A stretch of 64,000 bases of DNA. Source: Cloacibacterium rupense. Lineage in GTDB: Bacteria > Bacteroidota > Bacteroidia > Flavobacteriales > Weeksellaceae. The position numbers and the translations under genes are program-made. Below are positions 53,169 through 63,604 of the stretch, in pieces; the first letter of the stretch is position 1; the number at the start of each line of letters is the position of its first letter. The notes under the pieces are model-generated. The model was not told the DNA's origin, did no database searches, and saw nothing but the letters and a program-made list of their open reading frames with translations. The stretch lies in the NCBI RefSeq assembly GCF_014645495.1, contig NZ_BMLV01000002.1, positions 611,191 through 675,190 of the forward strand, given 5' to 3'.

Positions 53169-53600
53169 TTCAAGAAATTTCTATCAGTAAATTTAATAAA
53201 AATTTGCGTTCTAGAAAACTAAGGTTTTTTGGAAGAAAAGTATGCTATCTATCGATTTTGGGCATTTTGATTATTTGGTCAACAAGTGTCTATATTATTG
53301 TTAATTATTTATTAATTAAAACATTTTGTTATTAATTTGGCAAATTTAATTTTCTTATTAAAACTCTGTTTAAACTATTTAGCGTTATTACTTATTTCTT
53401 CTATCAAAAAAGAAAATTTGATTAAAAAAATCAACCGTAATGCTAATAAAAGTCATATTAATTGGCTTTTGTATGATTTTTTATGTGTCTAACTTTGCCA
53501 AACCGTAATGGGAGTTTATAAGAGGGAAATTAATTTTCTTATAAATTTCAAGATGATAAAAGTTTATAAAAAATTAGAAAATATTAAAAATTTAGAAATT
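53169..53600. other. regulatory interval upstream of pflB
   Basis: 430 bases between the divergent mutase and pflB genes. It has no gene. It holds the inverted repeat TTGATT-AAAAA-AATCAA (53418-53434), a promoter-like pair at 53467-53497 and a leader of about 100 bases before the pflB ATG. Confidence 0.6.
53467..53497 (+). promoter_or_regulatory. promoter of pflB
   Basis: TTTTG (53467-53471), 18 bases, then TAACTTTG (53490-53497), a good match to the Bacteroidetes -33 and -7 elements. It is followed by a leader of about 100 bases. The inverted repeat TTGATT/AATCAA lies 33 bases further upstream, where an activator could contact polymerase. Confidence 0.6.
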
Positions 53601-55826
53601 ATGGAAGCAACAATAGGATTTAAACCTGGTGTTTGGCAAAAAGAAATCAATGTAAGTGATTTTATTAAAAATAACTATACAGAATATACTGGTGACGAAA
53701 GCTTTTTAGCTGGTCCAACAGAAGCAACTAATCAACTTTGGGCTGAGCTTTCTGAAATGTTTAAAGTAGAAAGAGAAAAAGGTATTTATAATGCAGAAAC
53801 TAAGAGACCTTCTCAGATTGATGCTTATGGTGCTGGATATATTAATAAAGATTTAGAAAAAATAGTTGGTTTACAAACAGATGCTCCTTTAAAAAGAGCA
53901 ATATTTCCAAATGGTGGTATCAGAATGGTAGAAGATGGGCTAAAAGCCTATGGTTATGAGTTGGATGCTGATACCAAAGAAATTTACACTAAATATAGAG
54001 TAACTCATAATGAAGGGGTTTTCTCTGCGTACAATGCTCCGATTAGAGCAGCTAGAAATTCTGGTATTGTAACTGGTTTACCAGATGCATATGGACGTGG
54101 TAGAATTATTGGTGATTACAGAAGAGTTCCTCTGTATGGTGTAGATTTTTTAATTAAAGATAGAGAAGATTATTTCAATAATATGCAATGTGATGGTATG
54201 AGCGAAGAAATTGTAAGACTTCGTGAAGAAATCACTATGCAAATTAATGCATTGAAAGCACTAAAAAGAATGGCAGAATCTTATGGTTATGACATTTCTA
54301 AACCAGCCACCAATGCAAAAGAAGCTATCCAATGGTTATATTTCGCTTATTTAGCAGCTACTAAAGACCAAAATGGTGCTGCAATGTCTATTGGTAGAGT
54401 TTCTACTTTCTTAGATATTTATATTGAAAGAGATATTAAAAGAGGCGTTCTTACCGAGCAAGAAGCGCAGGAATTAGTTGACCACTTCGTGATGAAACTA
54501 AGAATTATCAGATTCCTTAGAACTCCAGAATATGATGCACTTTTCTCAGGTGATCCAGTTTGGGTAACAGAATCTTTAGGTGGTCTTAACAAAAAAGGAG
54601 GTTCTTTTGTTACCAAAAACAGTTACAGATTTTTACACACTTTATACAATATTGGTCCATCTCCAGAACCGAATTTAACTGTTCTTTGGAGCGAAAAATT
54701 ACCAGAAAATTGGAAAAAATATTGTGCTAAAGTTTCTATAGATACGTCTTCATTACAATATGAAAATGATGATATCATGAAAGATTGTTTCGAAGATGAC
54801 TACGGAATCGCTTGTTGTGTTTCTCCGATGACTTTAGGAAAACAAATGCAATATTTCGGAGCAAGAGCTAATTTACCAAAAGCTTTACTATACGCAATTA
54901 ATGGTGGGGTAGATGAATTAACCAAAAAACAAGTAACACCAGTAATGCCAAAAGTAGAAGGTGATTATCTTGATTTTGATGATGTTTGGAATAAGTTTGA
55001 TAAAATGATGGATTGGTTAGCAGAAACTTACATCCAAGCATTGAACATTATCCACTACATGCACGATAAATATTCTTACGAAGCTTACGAAATGGCACTT
55101 CACGATGTAGATGTTATCAGAACTCAGGCTTGTGGAATTGCGGGTATCTCTATCGTAGCAGATTCATTTGCCGCAATGAAGTACGGAAAAGTAAAAGTGG
55201 TAAGAGATGAAAACGGCATTATTGTAGATTACATCGTAGAGCAACCATACGTTCCTTACGGAAATAATGATGACAATACAGACCAATTTGCCGTTGATAT
55301 TGTTAAAATCTTTATGGACAAAGTTCGTCAACAAAAAACCTACAGAAACGCTATCCCAACTCAGTCTGTGTTGACCATTACTTCTAACGTAGTTTATGGT
55401 AAAAAAACAGGTAACACACCAGACGGAAGAAGAGAAGGTGAACCTTACGGACCAGGTGCAAACCCAATGCACGGACGTGATACCAGAGGTGCAGTAGCTT
55501 CTTTAGCTTCAGTTGCTAAACTTCCTTTCGAAGATGCACAAGATGGTATTTCTTACACCTTTGCCATTACTCCTGAAACTTTAGGAAAAACTGATGAAGA
55601 GAAAAAAGCTAATTTAATTGGTTTGATGGATGGTTATTTCAACCAAACAGGTCACCACTTAAATGTAAACGTTTTTGACCGTTCGTTATTAGAAGACGCA
55701 ATGGAACATCCTGAAAAATATCCTCAGTTAACCATCAGAGTTTCTGGTTATGCTGTTAATTTCATTAAGTTGACTAAAGAACAACAACTAGATGTAATTA
55801 ATAGAACAATTACAGAATGTTTCTAA
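53601..55826 (+). CDS. pflB: formate C-acetyltransferase (pyruvate formate-lyase)
   Basis: 741 residues from the ATG at 53601 (the start that fits the family, [18 protein letters not shown]; two ATGs further upstream are in frame but would add unusual sequence). Glycyl-radical enzyme: paired cysteines C405 and C406 in GIACCVSPM and the glycyl radical loop RVSGYAVNF with G716. It converts pyruvate and CoA to acetyl-CoA and formate without oxygen. Its activating enzyme follows 86 bases downstream. Presence in this flavobacterial setting supports a fermentative or microaerobic lifestyle. Confidence 0.97.
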   Translation: MEATIGFKPGVWQKEINVSDFIKNNYTEYTGDESFLAGPTEATNQLWAELSEMFKVEREKGIYNAETKRPSQIDAYGAGYINKDLEKIVGLQTDAPLKRAIFPNGGIRMVEDGLKAYGYELDADTKEIYTKYRVTHNEGVFSAYNAPIRAARNSGIVTGLPDAYGRGRIIGDYRRVPLYGVDFLIKDREDYFNNMQCDGMSEEIVRLREEITMQINALKALKRMAESYGYDISKPATNAKEAIQWLYFAYLAATKDQNGAAMSIGRVSTFLDIYIERDIKRGVLTEQEAQELVDHFVMKLRIIRFLRTPEYDALFSGDPVWVTESLGGLNKKGGSFVTKNSYRFLHTLYNIGPSPEPNLTVLWSEKLPENWKKYCAKVSIDTSSLQYENDDIMKDCFEDDYGIACCVSPMTLGKQMQYFGARANLPKALLYAINGGVDELTKKQVTPVMPKVEGDYLDFDDVWNKFDKMMDWLAETYIQALNIIHYMHDKYSYEAYEMALHDVDVIRTQACGIAGISIVADSFAAMKYGKVKVVRDENGIIVDYIVEQPYVPYGNNDDNTDQFAVDIVKIFMDKVRQQKTYRNAIPTQSVLTITSNVVYGKKTGNTPDGRREGEPYGPGANPMHGRDTRGAVASLASVAKLPFEDAQDGISYTFAITPETLGKTDEEKKANLIGLMDGYFNQTGHHLNVNVFDRSLLEDAMEHPEKYPQLTIRVSGYAVNFIKLTKEQQLDVINRTITECF

Positions 55827-55855
55827 TTTTTATATAAATTCATTTATTTTTCGAG

Positions 55856-55891
55856 GAGAGTTAGGAAGCGGTTCTTAACTCTCTTTTTTTT
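55856..55891 (+). terminator. intrinsic terminator between pflB and pflA
   Basis: An eight-bp stem (55856-55863 with 55876-55883) is followed by eight T. It should reduce pflA expression relative to pflB unless pflA has its own promoter; a TATTTTTG box at 55899-55906 could provide this. Confidence 0.75.
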
Positions 55892-55912
55892 AATTTTGTA
55901 TTTTTGAAAATT

Positions 55913-56659
55913 ATGTCAACACACGGATTTGTACACTCCTACGAAACTTTCGGTACCAAAGACGGTCCCGGAATTAGATTTATATACTTTTTGCAAGGTT
56001 GCCACCTTCGTTGTCTCTATTGTCACAATGCAGATACTTGGAACAAAGGAGAAAAAACCAAAATGACAGTAGACGAAGCCTTCCATGAGATAGAAAAAGT
56101 AAAAGGTTTTATAAAAACTGGCGGAGTTACCGTTTCTGGTGGAGAACCATTGATGCAAGCTAAATTTGTGCTAGAATTATTCAAAAAATGTAAAGGACAA
56201 GGCATTCATACTTGTGTAGATACCAATGGTTATTTGTTTAATGATGATATTAAAGAAGTATTAGAAATTACAGATTTAGTTCTTCTAGACATTAAACATA
56301 TAGACCCAGAAAAATATTTAAAACTCACAGAAGTAGAGCTAGAACCTACGCTGCAGTTTATGCAATATTTGTCTAAAATCAACAAACCAACTTGGCTAAG
56401 ATACGTTCTCGTTCCTGATTATACAGACGATGCCGAAGATTTAGAAAATTGGGCGAAATATGTTTCTCAGTTCAAAAATGTAGAACGGGTAGATATTTTA
56501 CCATTTCACCAAATGGGCGCACACAAATGGAAAGAAATTGGTAGAGAATATCCTCTGGAAAATTGCAGACCATCTGACATGGAAGATGTAAAAAAAGCAG
56601 TGGAAATTTTTAGGAAATATGATTTGCCTTTACCGGTTAATCAAAAATTAAATAGCTAG
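55913..56659 (+). CDS. pflA: pyruvate formate-lyase activating enzyme
   Basis: 248 residues from the ATG at 55913, six bases after a TATTTTTG -7-like box. Radical SAM cluster C30-x3-C34-x2-C37 (GCHLRCLYCHNADTW), 'GGVTVSGGEPLMQ' and 'LLDIKHIDPE', all as in PflA. It installs the glycyl radical in PflB. The activating enzyme is directly downstream of its substrate gene, the usual order. Confidence 0.95.
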   Translation: MSTHGFVHSYETFGTKDGPGIRFIYFLQGCHLRCLYCHNADTWNKGEKTKMTVDEAFHEIEKVKGFIKTGGVTVSGGEPLMQAKFVLELFKKCKGQGIHTCVDTNGYLFNDDIKEVLEITDLVLLDIKHIDPEKYLKLTEVELEPTLQFMQYLSKINKPTWLRYVLVPDYTDDAEDLENWAKYVSQFKNVERVDILPFHQMGAHKWKEIGREYPLENCRPSDMEDVKKAVEIFRKYDLPLPVNQKLNS

Positions 56660-56694
56660 AGATTTTCTGCATCTTTTTGAGAAAAAAAGCACTA

Positions 56695-56723
56695 AAAAAG
56701 CTCCCAAATTTTGAGAGCTTTTT
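56695..56723. terminator. bidirectional intrinsic terminator between pflA and prfA
   Basis: The arms AAAAAGCTC and GAGCTTTTT pair for nine bases, with further pairs after one mismatch. The convergent genes pflA and prfA end on both sides. Confidence 0.75.
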
Positions 56724-56745
56724 CTGTATATTTTTCAGAAATCCG

Positions 56746-57828
56746 TTAAATTTCTTCTTGTCCTTTCATTTTCTCAGCATTTTCTGCCATAATCACAGCA
56801 TCCATCATTTCTTGGATGTCGCCATTCATATAAGCATCTAGATTGTAGATAGATTTATTAATTCTGTGATCGGTAACTCTACCTTGAGGATAATTGTAGG
56901 TTTTAATTTTTGCAGAACGGTCACCAGTAGAAACCATCGTTTTACGTTGTGCCGCAATATCGCCAACAACTTCTTGTAATTTAATATCATACAATTTCGC
57001 ACGAAGCATTTCCATTGCTAACTCTCTGTTTGCCAACTGAGAACGCGCTTGTTGACAAACCACCACAATTCCTGAAGGTTTGTGCGTCAATTGAACTTTT
57101 GTTTCTACTTTGTTTACGTTTTGTCCGCCAGCTCCACCAGAACGTGAGGTTTGCATCTCAATATCTGCAGGATTTATTTCTACATCTACTTCTTCTGCTT
57201 CTGGTAAAACCGCAATCGTAATCGCCGAAGTGTGAACTCTTCCTTGAGATTCCGTTTCTGGAACTCTCTGAACACGGTGAACTCCCGATTCAAATTTCAT
57301 AATTCCATAAACACCTTCTCCTTCTACTTTCATCACAAGTTCTTTGTAACCTTTAGACGCTTCAGAAGAATCGGTAACTTCGTGTCTCCAACCTTTGGCT
57401 TTGAAGAACATAGTGTACATTCTGTACATATCTTCCACGAAAATTGCAGCTTCGTCACCACCAGTTCCGGCGCGCATTTCTAAGATAATGTTTTTATCAT
57501 CAGCAGGATCTTTCGGAATTAAAAGCACTTTCAGTTCTTCTTCTAAACCTGGGATTTTTTCTAAGGCTTCGTTTTTTTCGATTTTGGCTAATTCTACAAA
57601 ATCTTTATCAGAACCATCTGCAATGATTTCGTCTGATTCTTCAATGGTGTTAAGAGCTTGCATATACTCATCAAAAACTTTTACGATTTTTCCTAAATCG
57701 CTGTATTCTTTGTTGAGCTGACCATATCTTTTTTGGTCAGTAATTACATCGGGTTGTATGATTAAATCAGCAACCTCGTTATAACGTTGCTTAATTGCTT
57801 GAAGTTTTGGGATTAAACTTTTTGACAT
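56746..57828 (-). CDS. prfA: peptide chain release factor 1
   Basis: 360 residues, full RF1. The catalytic GGQ is at residues 234-236 ([11 protein letters not shown]), and the stop-codon recognition tripeptide region with '[22 protein letters not shown]' is the RF1 (P-E-T type) form for UAA/UAG. RF2-type features are absent. It lies alone. Confidence 0.97.
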   Translation of the reverse strand: MSKSLIPKLQAIKQRYNEVADLIIQPDVITDQKRYGQLNKEYSDLGKIVKVFDEYMQALNTIEESDEIIADGSDKDFVELAKIEKNEALEKIPGLEEELKVLLIPKDPADDKNIILEMRAGTGGDEAAIFVEDMYRMYTMFFKAKGWRHEVTDSSEASKGYKELVMKVEGEGVYGIMKFESGVHRVQRVPETESQGRVHTSAITIAVLPEAEEVDVEINPADIEMQTSRSGGAGGQNVNKVETKVQLTHKPSGIVVVCQQARSQLANRELAMEMLRAKLYDIKLQEVVGDIAAQRKTMVSTGDRSAKIKTYNYPQGRVTDHRINKSIYNLDAYMNGDIQEMMDAVIMAENAEKMKGQEEI

Positions 57829-57997
57829 AGTCTAAAATTATTTGGGTGCAAAGATAAGGAATTTTGCTTGGATGTTAGATGTTAGATGTAAGGATGAAAA
57901 AAATCTGCTCAGAAAACTGAACAGATTTTAAATATATTTTGTTTTGCTTTGATATTACTTTCTTCGAATTCAGGGAAGAAAGCAATGTCATCGAAAA

Positions 57998-58270
57998 TTA
58001 ATGATGACCAGCGTGTAAATAAGGGCCGTCTCCTTTTGGTTGGTTGTAGATTACTTCTACACCTTCTTGTTCTACCAAAGTTTTTCTTCTGATATCTTCT
58101 GGATTAAATTTCTTAGTTTTCCCGAAATACTCAGCTAAACCTTCTGTTAACCACATAGGAATTACCACTCCGAAGAACATAAAGATACACCAAAATCCTA
58201 CTAGGAACATTGTTATAAAATAGACAGTCCATAGGAACTGATAAAATGGCCAAAATCCTGCTAAAAACAT
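57998..58270 (-). CDS. small two-helix membrane protein
   Basis: 90 residues with two predicted helices (about 5-25 and 27-45; FWPFYQFLWTVYFITMFLVGF) and a hydrophilic C-terminus with charged stretches ending GDGPYLHAGHH, His-rich at the end. No family recognised. It is on the minus strand upstream of prfA and divergent from the CoA-disulfide-reductase gene. Confidence 0.5.
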   Translation of the reverse strand: MFLAGFWPFYQFLWTVYFITMFLVGFWCIFMFFGVVIPMWLTEGLAEYFGKTKKFNPEDIRRKTLVEQEGVEVIYNQPKGDGPYLHAGHH

Positions 58271-58523
58271 AATTTTATTATTTTAGGCAAAAATAAAAAT
58301 TTACTTCTACTTATGCAAAAATAATTATGTTTTTTTTATGAGTATTGTTTTCTCATTTTTTATGGTTCTTTATTTTAAAAAAAATTGAATAAATAAAATG
58401 ACTAAATCGATAAAAATTACCTTTTTTAATAGAAAAATATCTTTGTTGTAAACTTTCTTTTTTTTGAAGTCAATTATTGATTTTTTTCATCATTTTATTA
58501 TGTAGTACGCTATTTATTTCTAG

Positions 58524-58531
58524 TAATTTTG
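58524..58531 (+). promoter_or_regulatory. candidate -7 box of the CoA-disulfide reductase gene
   Basis: TAATTTTG matches the TAnnTTTG consensus and ends 22 bases before the ATG. No TTTG -33 element is clear. Confidence 0.35.
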
Positions 58532-58553
58532 CAACGAAATTTAATTACAGAAG

Positions 58554-61025
58554 ATGAAAATATTGATTGTAGGCGGTGTAGCTGGTGGTGCCACTAGCGC
58601 TGCGAGATTAAGAAGATTGGATGAAAAAAATCCGATAATTTTATTTGAAAAAGGAGCGTATATTTCTTATGCAAACTGCGGTCTTCCTTATTATATTGGG
58701 GGAGTGATAGAAGAAAGAGAAAAACTTTTTGTACAATCTGCAGAAGAGTTCGGAACAAGATATGGGATAGATGTTAGAGTAAATACTGAAGTTTTGAGCA
58801 TTCATCCGGAAGAAAAATTGGTAAAGGCAAAAAATCTTATTACAGGTGAAACTTACGAAGAGACTTATGACAAATTAATACTTTCGCCAGGCGCAGATCC
58901 TATAGTTCCACCACTTCCAGGGATAAAGAGTGAAGGGATTTTTACCATTCGTAATGTGACGGATACAGATTATATCAAAGAATATATTACTACTAAAAAT
59001 GTACAAAGAGCAATAGTAGTTGGGGCGGGTTTCATTGGTCTGGAAATGGCTGAAAACCTTCATGAATTGGGAGTTCAAGTTTCTATTGTTGAAATGTCTG
59101 ACCAAGTAATGGGCCCTTTAGATTATTCTATGGCTTCTATTGTGCATCAACATTTGAAAACTAAAAATGTAGAATTTTATCTTCTTGATGGTGTAAAAAG
59201 TTTTGAAAAATTAGAAGACGGAAGCATTGTTGTTGAATTAATGTCAGGAAGAAAAATCACAGTAGATATGGTTATTCTTTCTATTGGAGTTAAACCAACT
59301 ATCAAGCTTGCCAAAGAAAGTGGTTTAGAAATTGGAGAAGCAGGTGGAATTAAAGTAAATTCGTATTTACAAACCTCAAATCCAGATGTTTATGCAGTAG
59401 GTGATGCAATAGAATTCCCAAGTCCTATTACAGGAAAACCATTTTTGAATTATCTGGCAGGCCCTGCAAACCGACAGGGTAGAATATGTGCAGACAATAT
59501 TATTCTCGGAAATGTTACAGAATACAAAGGTTCTATTAGTACGGCAATTGCCAAAGTTTTTGATATTACGGTCGCTTCAACTGGTATTGCGAGTAAAATT
59601 TTGAAAAAATCTGGAATTAAATATTTAGATTCTATCACGCATTCTGCTTCTCACGCGGGTTACTATCCTGGTGCAATTCCTATGACCATCAAGATTATTT
59701 ATCAACCAGAAACTGGTAAACTTTTCGGAGCGCAAGTTGTGGGTTATGACAGTGTTGATAAAAGATTAGATTTAATTGCAAGTGTAGTAAAAAAAGGAGG
59801 AACAATTTATGATTTAATTGACATAGAACACGCTTATGCGCCACCCTATTCTTCAGCAAAAGACCCTGTAAATATGGCAGGTTATGTTGCCGAAAATATT
59901 CTGAAAGGAAAAGTAAAAATAAAACATTGGAGACACGTAAATGCTCAAGAAACATTAAAAGGAACGGTTTATCTAGACGTAAGAACAAAAGATGAATTTG
60001 AATTAGGTTCAATTCCTGGAGCTATTAACATTCCGATTGATGAATTGAGAGATAATCTTCATCTGCTTAATAAATCAAATACCATTGTGGCATTTTGTGC
60101 GGTTGGCTTAAGAGGTTATTTGGCGGCAAGAATTTTAATGCAAAATGGTTTCGAAAATGTATTTAATCTAAATGGAGGTTATAAAACTTGGGAATATGCA
60201 GTAAAAAAACAGAGCAACGAAGATATTTACAAAAATTTGGTGGTTAAAAAAGATGACCATATTTATCAAGCTCAAAATAAATCAGTAAAAGTTTCTAGTG
60301 GAAATGCAATAAAAGTTGATGCTTGCGGACTGCAATGTCCAGGTCCGATTATGAAACTTAAAAAAGTTTTTGACACCGCAGATTCTGGAAATGTATATGA
60401 AGTTTCGGCAACTGACCCCGGCTTTGCGAAAGACGTAGTTTCTTGGTGTAATATGACAGGGAATAAACTGATAGATGTAACTTCTAACGCTGGGAAAATT
60501 TCTGCAATTATAGAAAAAGCAGAACAAAAGAAAACTTCTGTACAAAGAAACACTCAAAATGGAGCTTCTTTTGTGGTTTTCAGTGATGATTTAGACAAAG
60601 CATTGGCTACGTTCGTTTTGGCGAATGGTGCTGCAAGTTCTGGCAAAAAAGTGACCCTTTTCTTTACTTTCTGGGGATTGAATATCATCAAAAAAACAGA
60701 AAAACCTAGCGTGAAAAAAGATATTGTAAGCAGAATGTTTGAGATGATGATGCCTTCAAATTCAAAAAAATTGGCACTTTCTAAAATGAATATGTTCGGA
60801 ATTGGAGCTAAAATGATGAGGAATCAAATGAAAAACAAAGGCGTAGCTTCACTAGAACAAATGATGAATGACGCACAAGAAAATGGAGTAGAATTTGTGG
60901 CTTGTCAGATGTCTATGGATGTAATGGGCGTGAAAAAAGAAGAAATGTACGATTTTGTACAAACTGGTGGTGTGGCAACATTCTTAGAAAAATCAGACGA
61001 ATCTAATCTTAATTTATTCTTATAA
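58554..61025 (+). CDS. CoA-disulfide reductase / rhodanese / TusA / DsrE fusion
   Basis: 823 residues in four parts. The FAD pyridine-nucleotide reductase (1-450) has GGVAGGATSAARLRR at the start, the redox Cys C42 in SYANCGLPYYIGG, and 'GAGFIGLEMAENL' for NADH. Rhodanese (about 455-545) has FCAVGLRG with Cys near 513. TusA-like (about 580-655) has DACGLQCPGP with the two Cys. DsrE/F-like (about 665-823) ends the protein and contains 'FVVFSDDLDKALATFVLANGAASSGKKVTLFFTFWG'. The same joining of parts is known in Bacteroidetes for NADH-linked persulfide or CoA-disulfide reduction. Confidence 0.92.
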   Translation: MKILIVGGVAGGATSAARLRRLDEKNPIILFEKGAYISYANCGLPYYIGGVIEEREKLFVQSAEEFGTRYGIDVRVNTEVLSIHPEEKLVKAKNLITGETYEETYDKLILSPGADPIVPPLPGIKSEGIFTIRNVTDTDYIKEYITTKNVQRAIVVGAGFIGLEMAENLHELGVQVSIVEMSDQVMGPLDYSMASIVHQHLKTKNVEFYLLDGVKSFEKLEDGSIVVELMSGRKITVDMVILSIGVKPTIKLAKESGLEIGEAGGIKVNSYLQTSNPDVYAVGDAIEFPSPITGKPFLNYLAGPANRQGRICADNIILGNVTEYKGSISTAIAKVFDITVASTGIASKILKKSGIKYLDSITHSASHAGYYPGAIPMTIKIIYQPETGKLFGAQVVGYDSVDKRLDLIASVVKKGGTIYDLIDIEHAYAPPYSSAKDPVNMAGYVAENILKGKVKIKHWRHVNAQETLKGTVYLDVRTKDEFELGSIPGAINIPIDELRDNLHLLNKSNTIVAFCAVGLRGYLAARILMQNGFENVFNLNGGYKTWEYAVKKQSNEDIYKNLVVKKDDHIYQAQNKSVKVSSGNAIKVDACGLQCPGPIMKLKKVFDTADSGNVYEVSATDPGFAKDVVSWCNMTGNKLIDVTSNAGKISAIIEKAEQKKTSVQRNTQNGASFVVFSDDLDKALATFVLANGAASSGKKVTLFFTFWGLNIIKKTEKPSVKKDIVSRMFEMMMPSNSKKLALSKMNMFGIGAKMMRNQMKNKGVASLEQMMNDAQENGVEFVACQMSMDVMGVKKEEMYDFVQTGGVATFLEKSDESNLNLFL

Positions 61026-61046
61026 TTTCAAAAGATTTGTGAATAT

Positions 61047-61078
61047 AAAAAGAGAGCGGAATCTTCGCTCTCTTTTTT
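61047..61078. terminator. bidirectional intrinsic terminator
   Basis: An eight-bp stem (61051-61058 with 61066-61073) lies between A and T runs, shared by the convergent reductase and fumarase genes. Confidence 0.8.
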
Positions 61079-61095
61079 CTTTTATGTGTAACATT

Positions 61096-62703
61096 TTAAT
61101 GTGCCAAAGCTGCAAAAAAGTCATTGCCTTTATCATCGGTAATAATAAACGCTGGGAAATCTTTCACCTCTATTTTTCTCACCGCTTCCATTCCTAATTC
61201 TGGGAAATCTACTACTTCTACGCTTAAGATATTTTCTTTCGCCAAAATTGCAGCAGGGCCACCAATAGAACCTAGATAAAAACCACCATATTTTGCACAA
61301 GCATTGGTTACATCTTTGCTTCTGTTTCCTTTAGCAAGCATAATCATACTTCCTCCATTTGCTTGGAATTCATCTACATAAACATCCATTCTTCCCGCAG
61401 TTGTCGGCCCGAAACTTCCACTTGGCATTCCTTCTGGAGTTTTGGCAGGACCTGCGTAATAAATCGGGTGATTTTTAAAATATTCTGGCATTGGTTTTCC
61501 AGCGTCTAATAATTCTTTGATTTTCGCGTGAGCAATATCTCTGGCTACAATGAGAGTTCCGTTCAGTTTCAAACGAGTTTTGATAGGGTATTTCGACAAT
61601 TCTGCCAAAATTTCTGGCATTGGCTTGTTTAAATCAATTTCTACTGCTGGTTCTAAATGTGGAGCTGTTTCTGGTAAATATTGGCCAGGATTGGTTTCTA
61701 ATTGTTCTAAGAAAATACCGTCTTTGGTAATTTTCCCCTTAATATTTCTATCAGCAGAACAAGAAACGCCCATTCCAACTGGGCAACTTGCAGCGTGTCT
61801 TGGTAATCTAATTACTCTAACATCGTGAGTTAGATATTTTCCGCCAAATTGTGCTCCTATTGCAGATTCTTGACAAATTTCTTGTACTCTTTTTTCCCAT
61901 TCTAAATCTCTGAAAGCTTGTCCTGCTTCGTTTCCTTCGATTGGTAGATTGTCAAAATATTTTGCTGAAGCTTTTTTCACAGCGGCTAAATTGGCTTCGG
62001 CAGAAGTTCCACCAATTACTAGAGCTAAATGATAAGGCGGACAAGCTGCTGTTCCTAAATCCATAATTTTCTCACGGATAAATTCTTCTAAAGATTTATC
62101 ATTCAGAAGAGATTTTGTTTTTTGATACAAGAACGTTTTGTTGGCAGAACCTCCTCCTTTTGTTAAGAATAAAAATTCATAATAATTTCCTTTTTTAGCA
62201 TAAATATCAATCTGTGCAGGAAGATTAGAACCCGAATTTTTCTCATCAAACATCGTTAGAGGAACAATTTGAGAATATCTTAAATTTCTATTTTTGTAAG
62301 TATTGTAAATTCCTCGGCTCAAAAATTCTCCGTCATCAACTCCTGTGTAAACATTTTCTCCTTTTTTTGCCATTACAATCGCTGTACCTGTATCTTGACA
62401 AGAAGGAAGCGCTCCTTCTACGGCAACTGCTGCGTTTTGCAATAAATTATAAGCTACAAATCTGTCATTATCAGTAGCTTCTGGATCATCTATAATTCTG
62501 CGAAGACTTGCCAAATGCTCAGAACGAAGCATAAAAGAAACGTCTTCCATGGCTTTTTCTGCAAGAAGTTCTAGGCCTTTTGGGTCAACGGTTAAGATTT
62601 CTCTTTCTCCTAATTGTTCTACTTTTACGTAATCTGAGGTGAGTTTTTTATAAACAGTGTCATCCTTTAGAATAGGATACGGATCTTGATAAATAAAGTC
62701 CAT
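61096..62703 (-). CDS. class I fumarate hydratase
   Basis: 535 residues. The iron-sulfur Cys pattern is present ([11 protein letters not shown] near 100; [18 protein letters not shown] near 210; '[14 protein letters not shown]' near 310), with the C-terminal beta-type domain '[26 protein letters not shown]' near 420. It hydrates fumarate to malate. Oxygen-sensitive class I enzymes fit a microaerobic lifestyle. Alone. Confidence 0.93.
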   Translation of the reverse strand: MDFIYQDPYPILKDDTVYKKLTSDYVKVEQLGEREILTVDPKGLELLAEKAMEDVSFMLRSEHLASLRRIIDDPEATDNDRFVAYNLLQNAAVAVEGALPSCQDTGTAIVMAKKGENVYTGVDDGEFLSRGIYNTYKNRNLRYSQIVPLTMFDEKNSGSNLPAQIDIYAKKGNYYEFLFLTKGGGSANKTFLYQKTKSLLNDKSLEEFIREKIMDLGTAACPPYHLALVIGGTSAEANLAAVKKASAKYFDNLPIEGNEAGQAFRDLEWEKRVQEICQESAIGAQFGGKYLTHDVRVIRLPRHAASCPVGMGVSCSADRNIKGKITKDGIFLEQLETNPGQYLPETAPHLEPAVEIDLNKPMPEILAELSKYPIKTRLKLNGTLIVARDIAHAKIKELLDAGKPMPEYFKNHPIYYAGPAKTPEGMPSGSFGPTTAGRMDVYVDEFQANGGSMIMLAKGNRSKDVTNACAKYGGFYLGSIGGPAAILAKENILSVEVVDFPELGMEAVRKIEVKDFPAFIITDDKGNDFFAALAH

Positions 62704-62831
62704 TTTATTTTTGATTTTTCGATTTACAATTTTCGATTTACAATTTTAGTATTCCAAAAAATCTCTGTTTTAGAAAAAATTTAGATAAAAAATTGAATGG
62801 TAAATTTACGGATTTTTACCATTTTTAGCAT

Positions 62832-62864
62832 AAAAAAAGCCTCGAAATTTTCGAGGCAAAAAAT
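62832..62864. terminator. intrinsic terminator between the ABC ATPase and fumarase genes
   Basis: A stem of seven to nine bp (GCCTCGA at 62839-62845 with TCGAGGC at 62851-62857) lies between A and T runs. On the minus strand it ends the ABC transporter transcript. Confidence 0.8.
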
Positions 62865-62878
62865 GATTTATAATAGGT

Positions 62879-63586
62879 TTATATGACCACTTGACTGGCA
62901 AAATAATTTTCTAATTCTTGCAAGGTTTCTGAGTTAGTTTGTATGTCTTTTACTATAATTCCTTTGTTAATGGCTACAATTCTATTGCAAACTTCTGTAG
63001 TGTGTGCTAGATCGTGGCTAGAAATTAGGAAAGTAATTTGCTCTTTTTGCGACCAATCTTTAATTAGTTTTTTTAATTTAATTTGGGTGGTTGGGTCTAG
63101 GTTGGCAAACGGTTCATCTAGTACAATAATATCTGGTTCGCCAATTAAAGCTCCTACAATCCCTACTTTTTTCATATTTCCTTTAGATAAATCTCTGATG
63201 TATTTCTTCCCATTGAGAATTTCTCCGTTAAAGAAATCTGCAAATTGTCTTAGAAAACTGTCAATTTGTTCTTTTTTCTGATTCCTAAGTTCACCTATGA
63301 AATAGAAATATTCTTCGGGAGTAAGATAACCTATTAAAAAATTTTCATCTATAAACGCTGAAACTTTGCTTTTCCAATGTTCAGATTTTGCCACATTTTC
63401 GCCATCTACTGTAATGCTTCCAGAGCTGGCTTCTATTAAATCTAATAAAAGACTGAAAAGTGTAGTTTTTCCTGCACCATTATTTCCTACCAAACCAAAG
63501 GTTTCTCCTTTTGGGATTTCTAAAGATTCTATATTTAAGACTTTGGTATTTCCGTAGATTTTTGAAAGATTTTGTACTGATATCAT
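62879..63586 (-). CDS. ABC transporter ATP-binding protein
   Basis: 235 residues: Walker A GLVGNNGAGKTT near 32, signature 'LSKGNMKKVGIVGAL' near 130, Walker B 'PDIIVLDEPFANLDP' and the H-loop 'LISSHDL'. A single-domain ATPase of the type that pairs with ABC-2 permeases. It is 18 bases downstream of the DUF5687-like gene, so it is its probable partner. Confidence 0.92.
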   Translation of the reverse strand: MISVQNLSKIYGNTKVLNIESLEIPKGETFGLVGNNGAGKTTLFSLLLDLIEASSGSITVDGENVAKSEHWKSKVSAFIDENFLIGYLTPEEYFYFIGELRNQKKEQIDSFLRQFADFFNGEILNGKKYIRDLSKGNMKKVGIVGALIGEPDIIVLDEPFANLDPTTQIKLKKLIKDWSQKEQITFLISSHDLAHTTEVCNRIVAINKGIIVKDIQTNSETLQELENYFASQVVI

Positions 63587-63604
63587 TTTTTTGTATTTTT
63601 AGAA

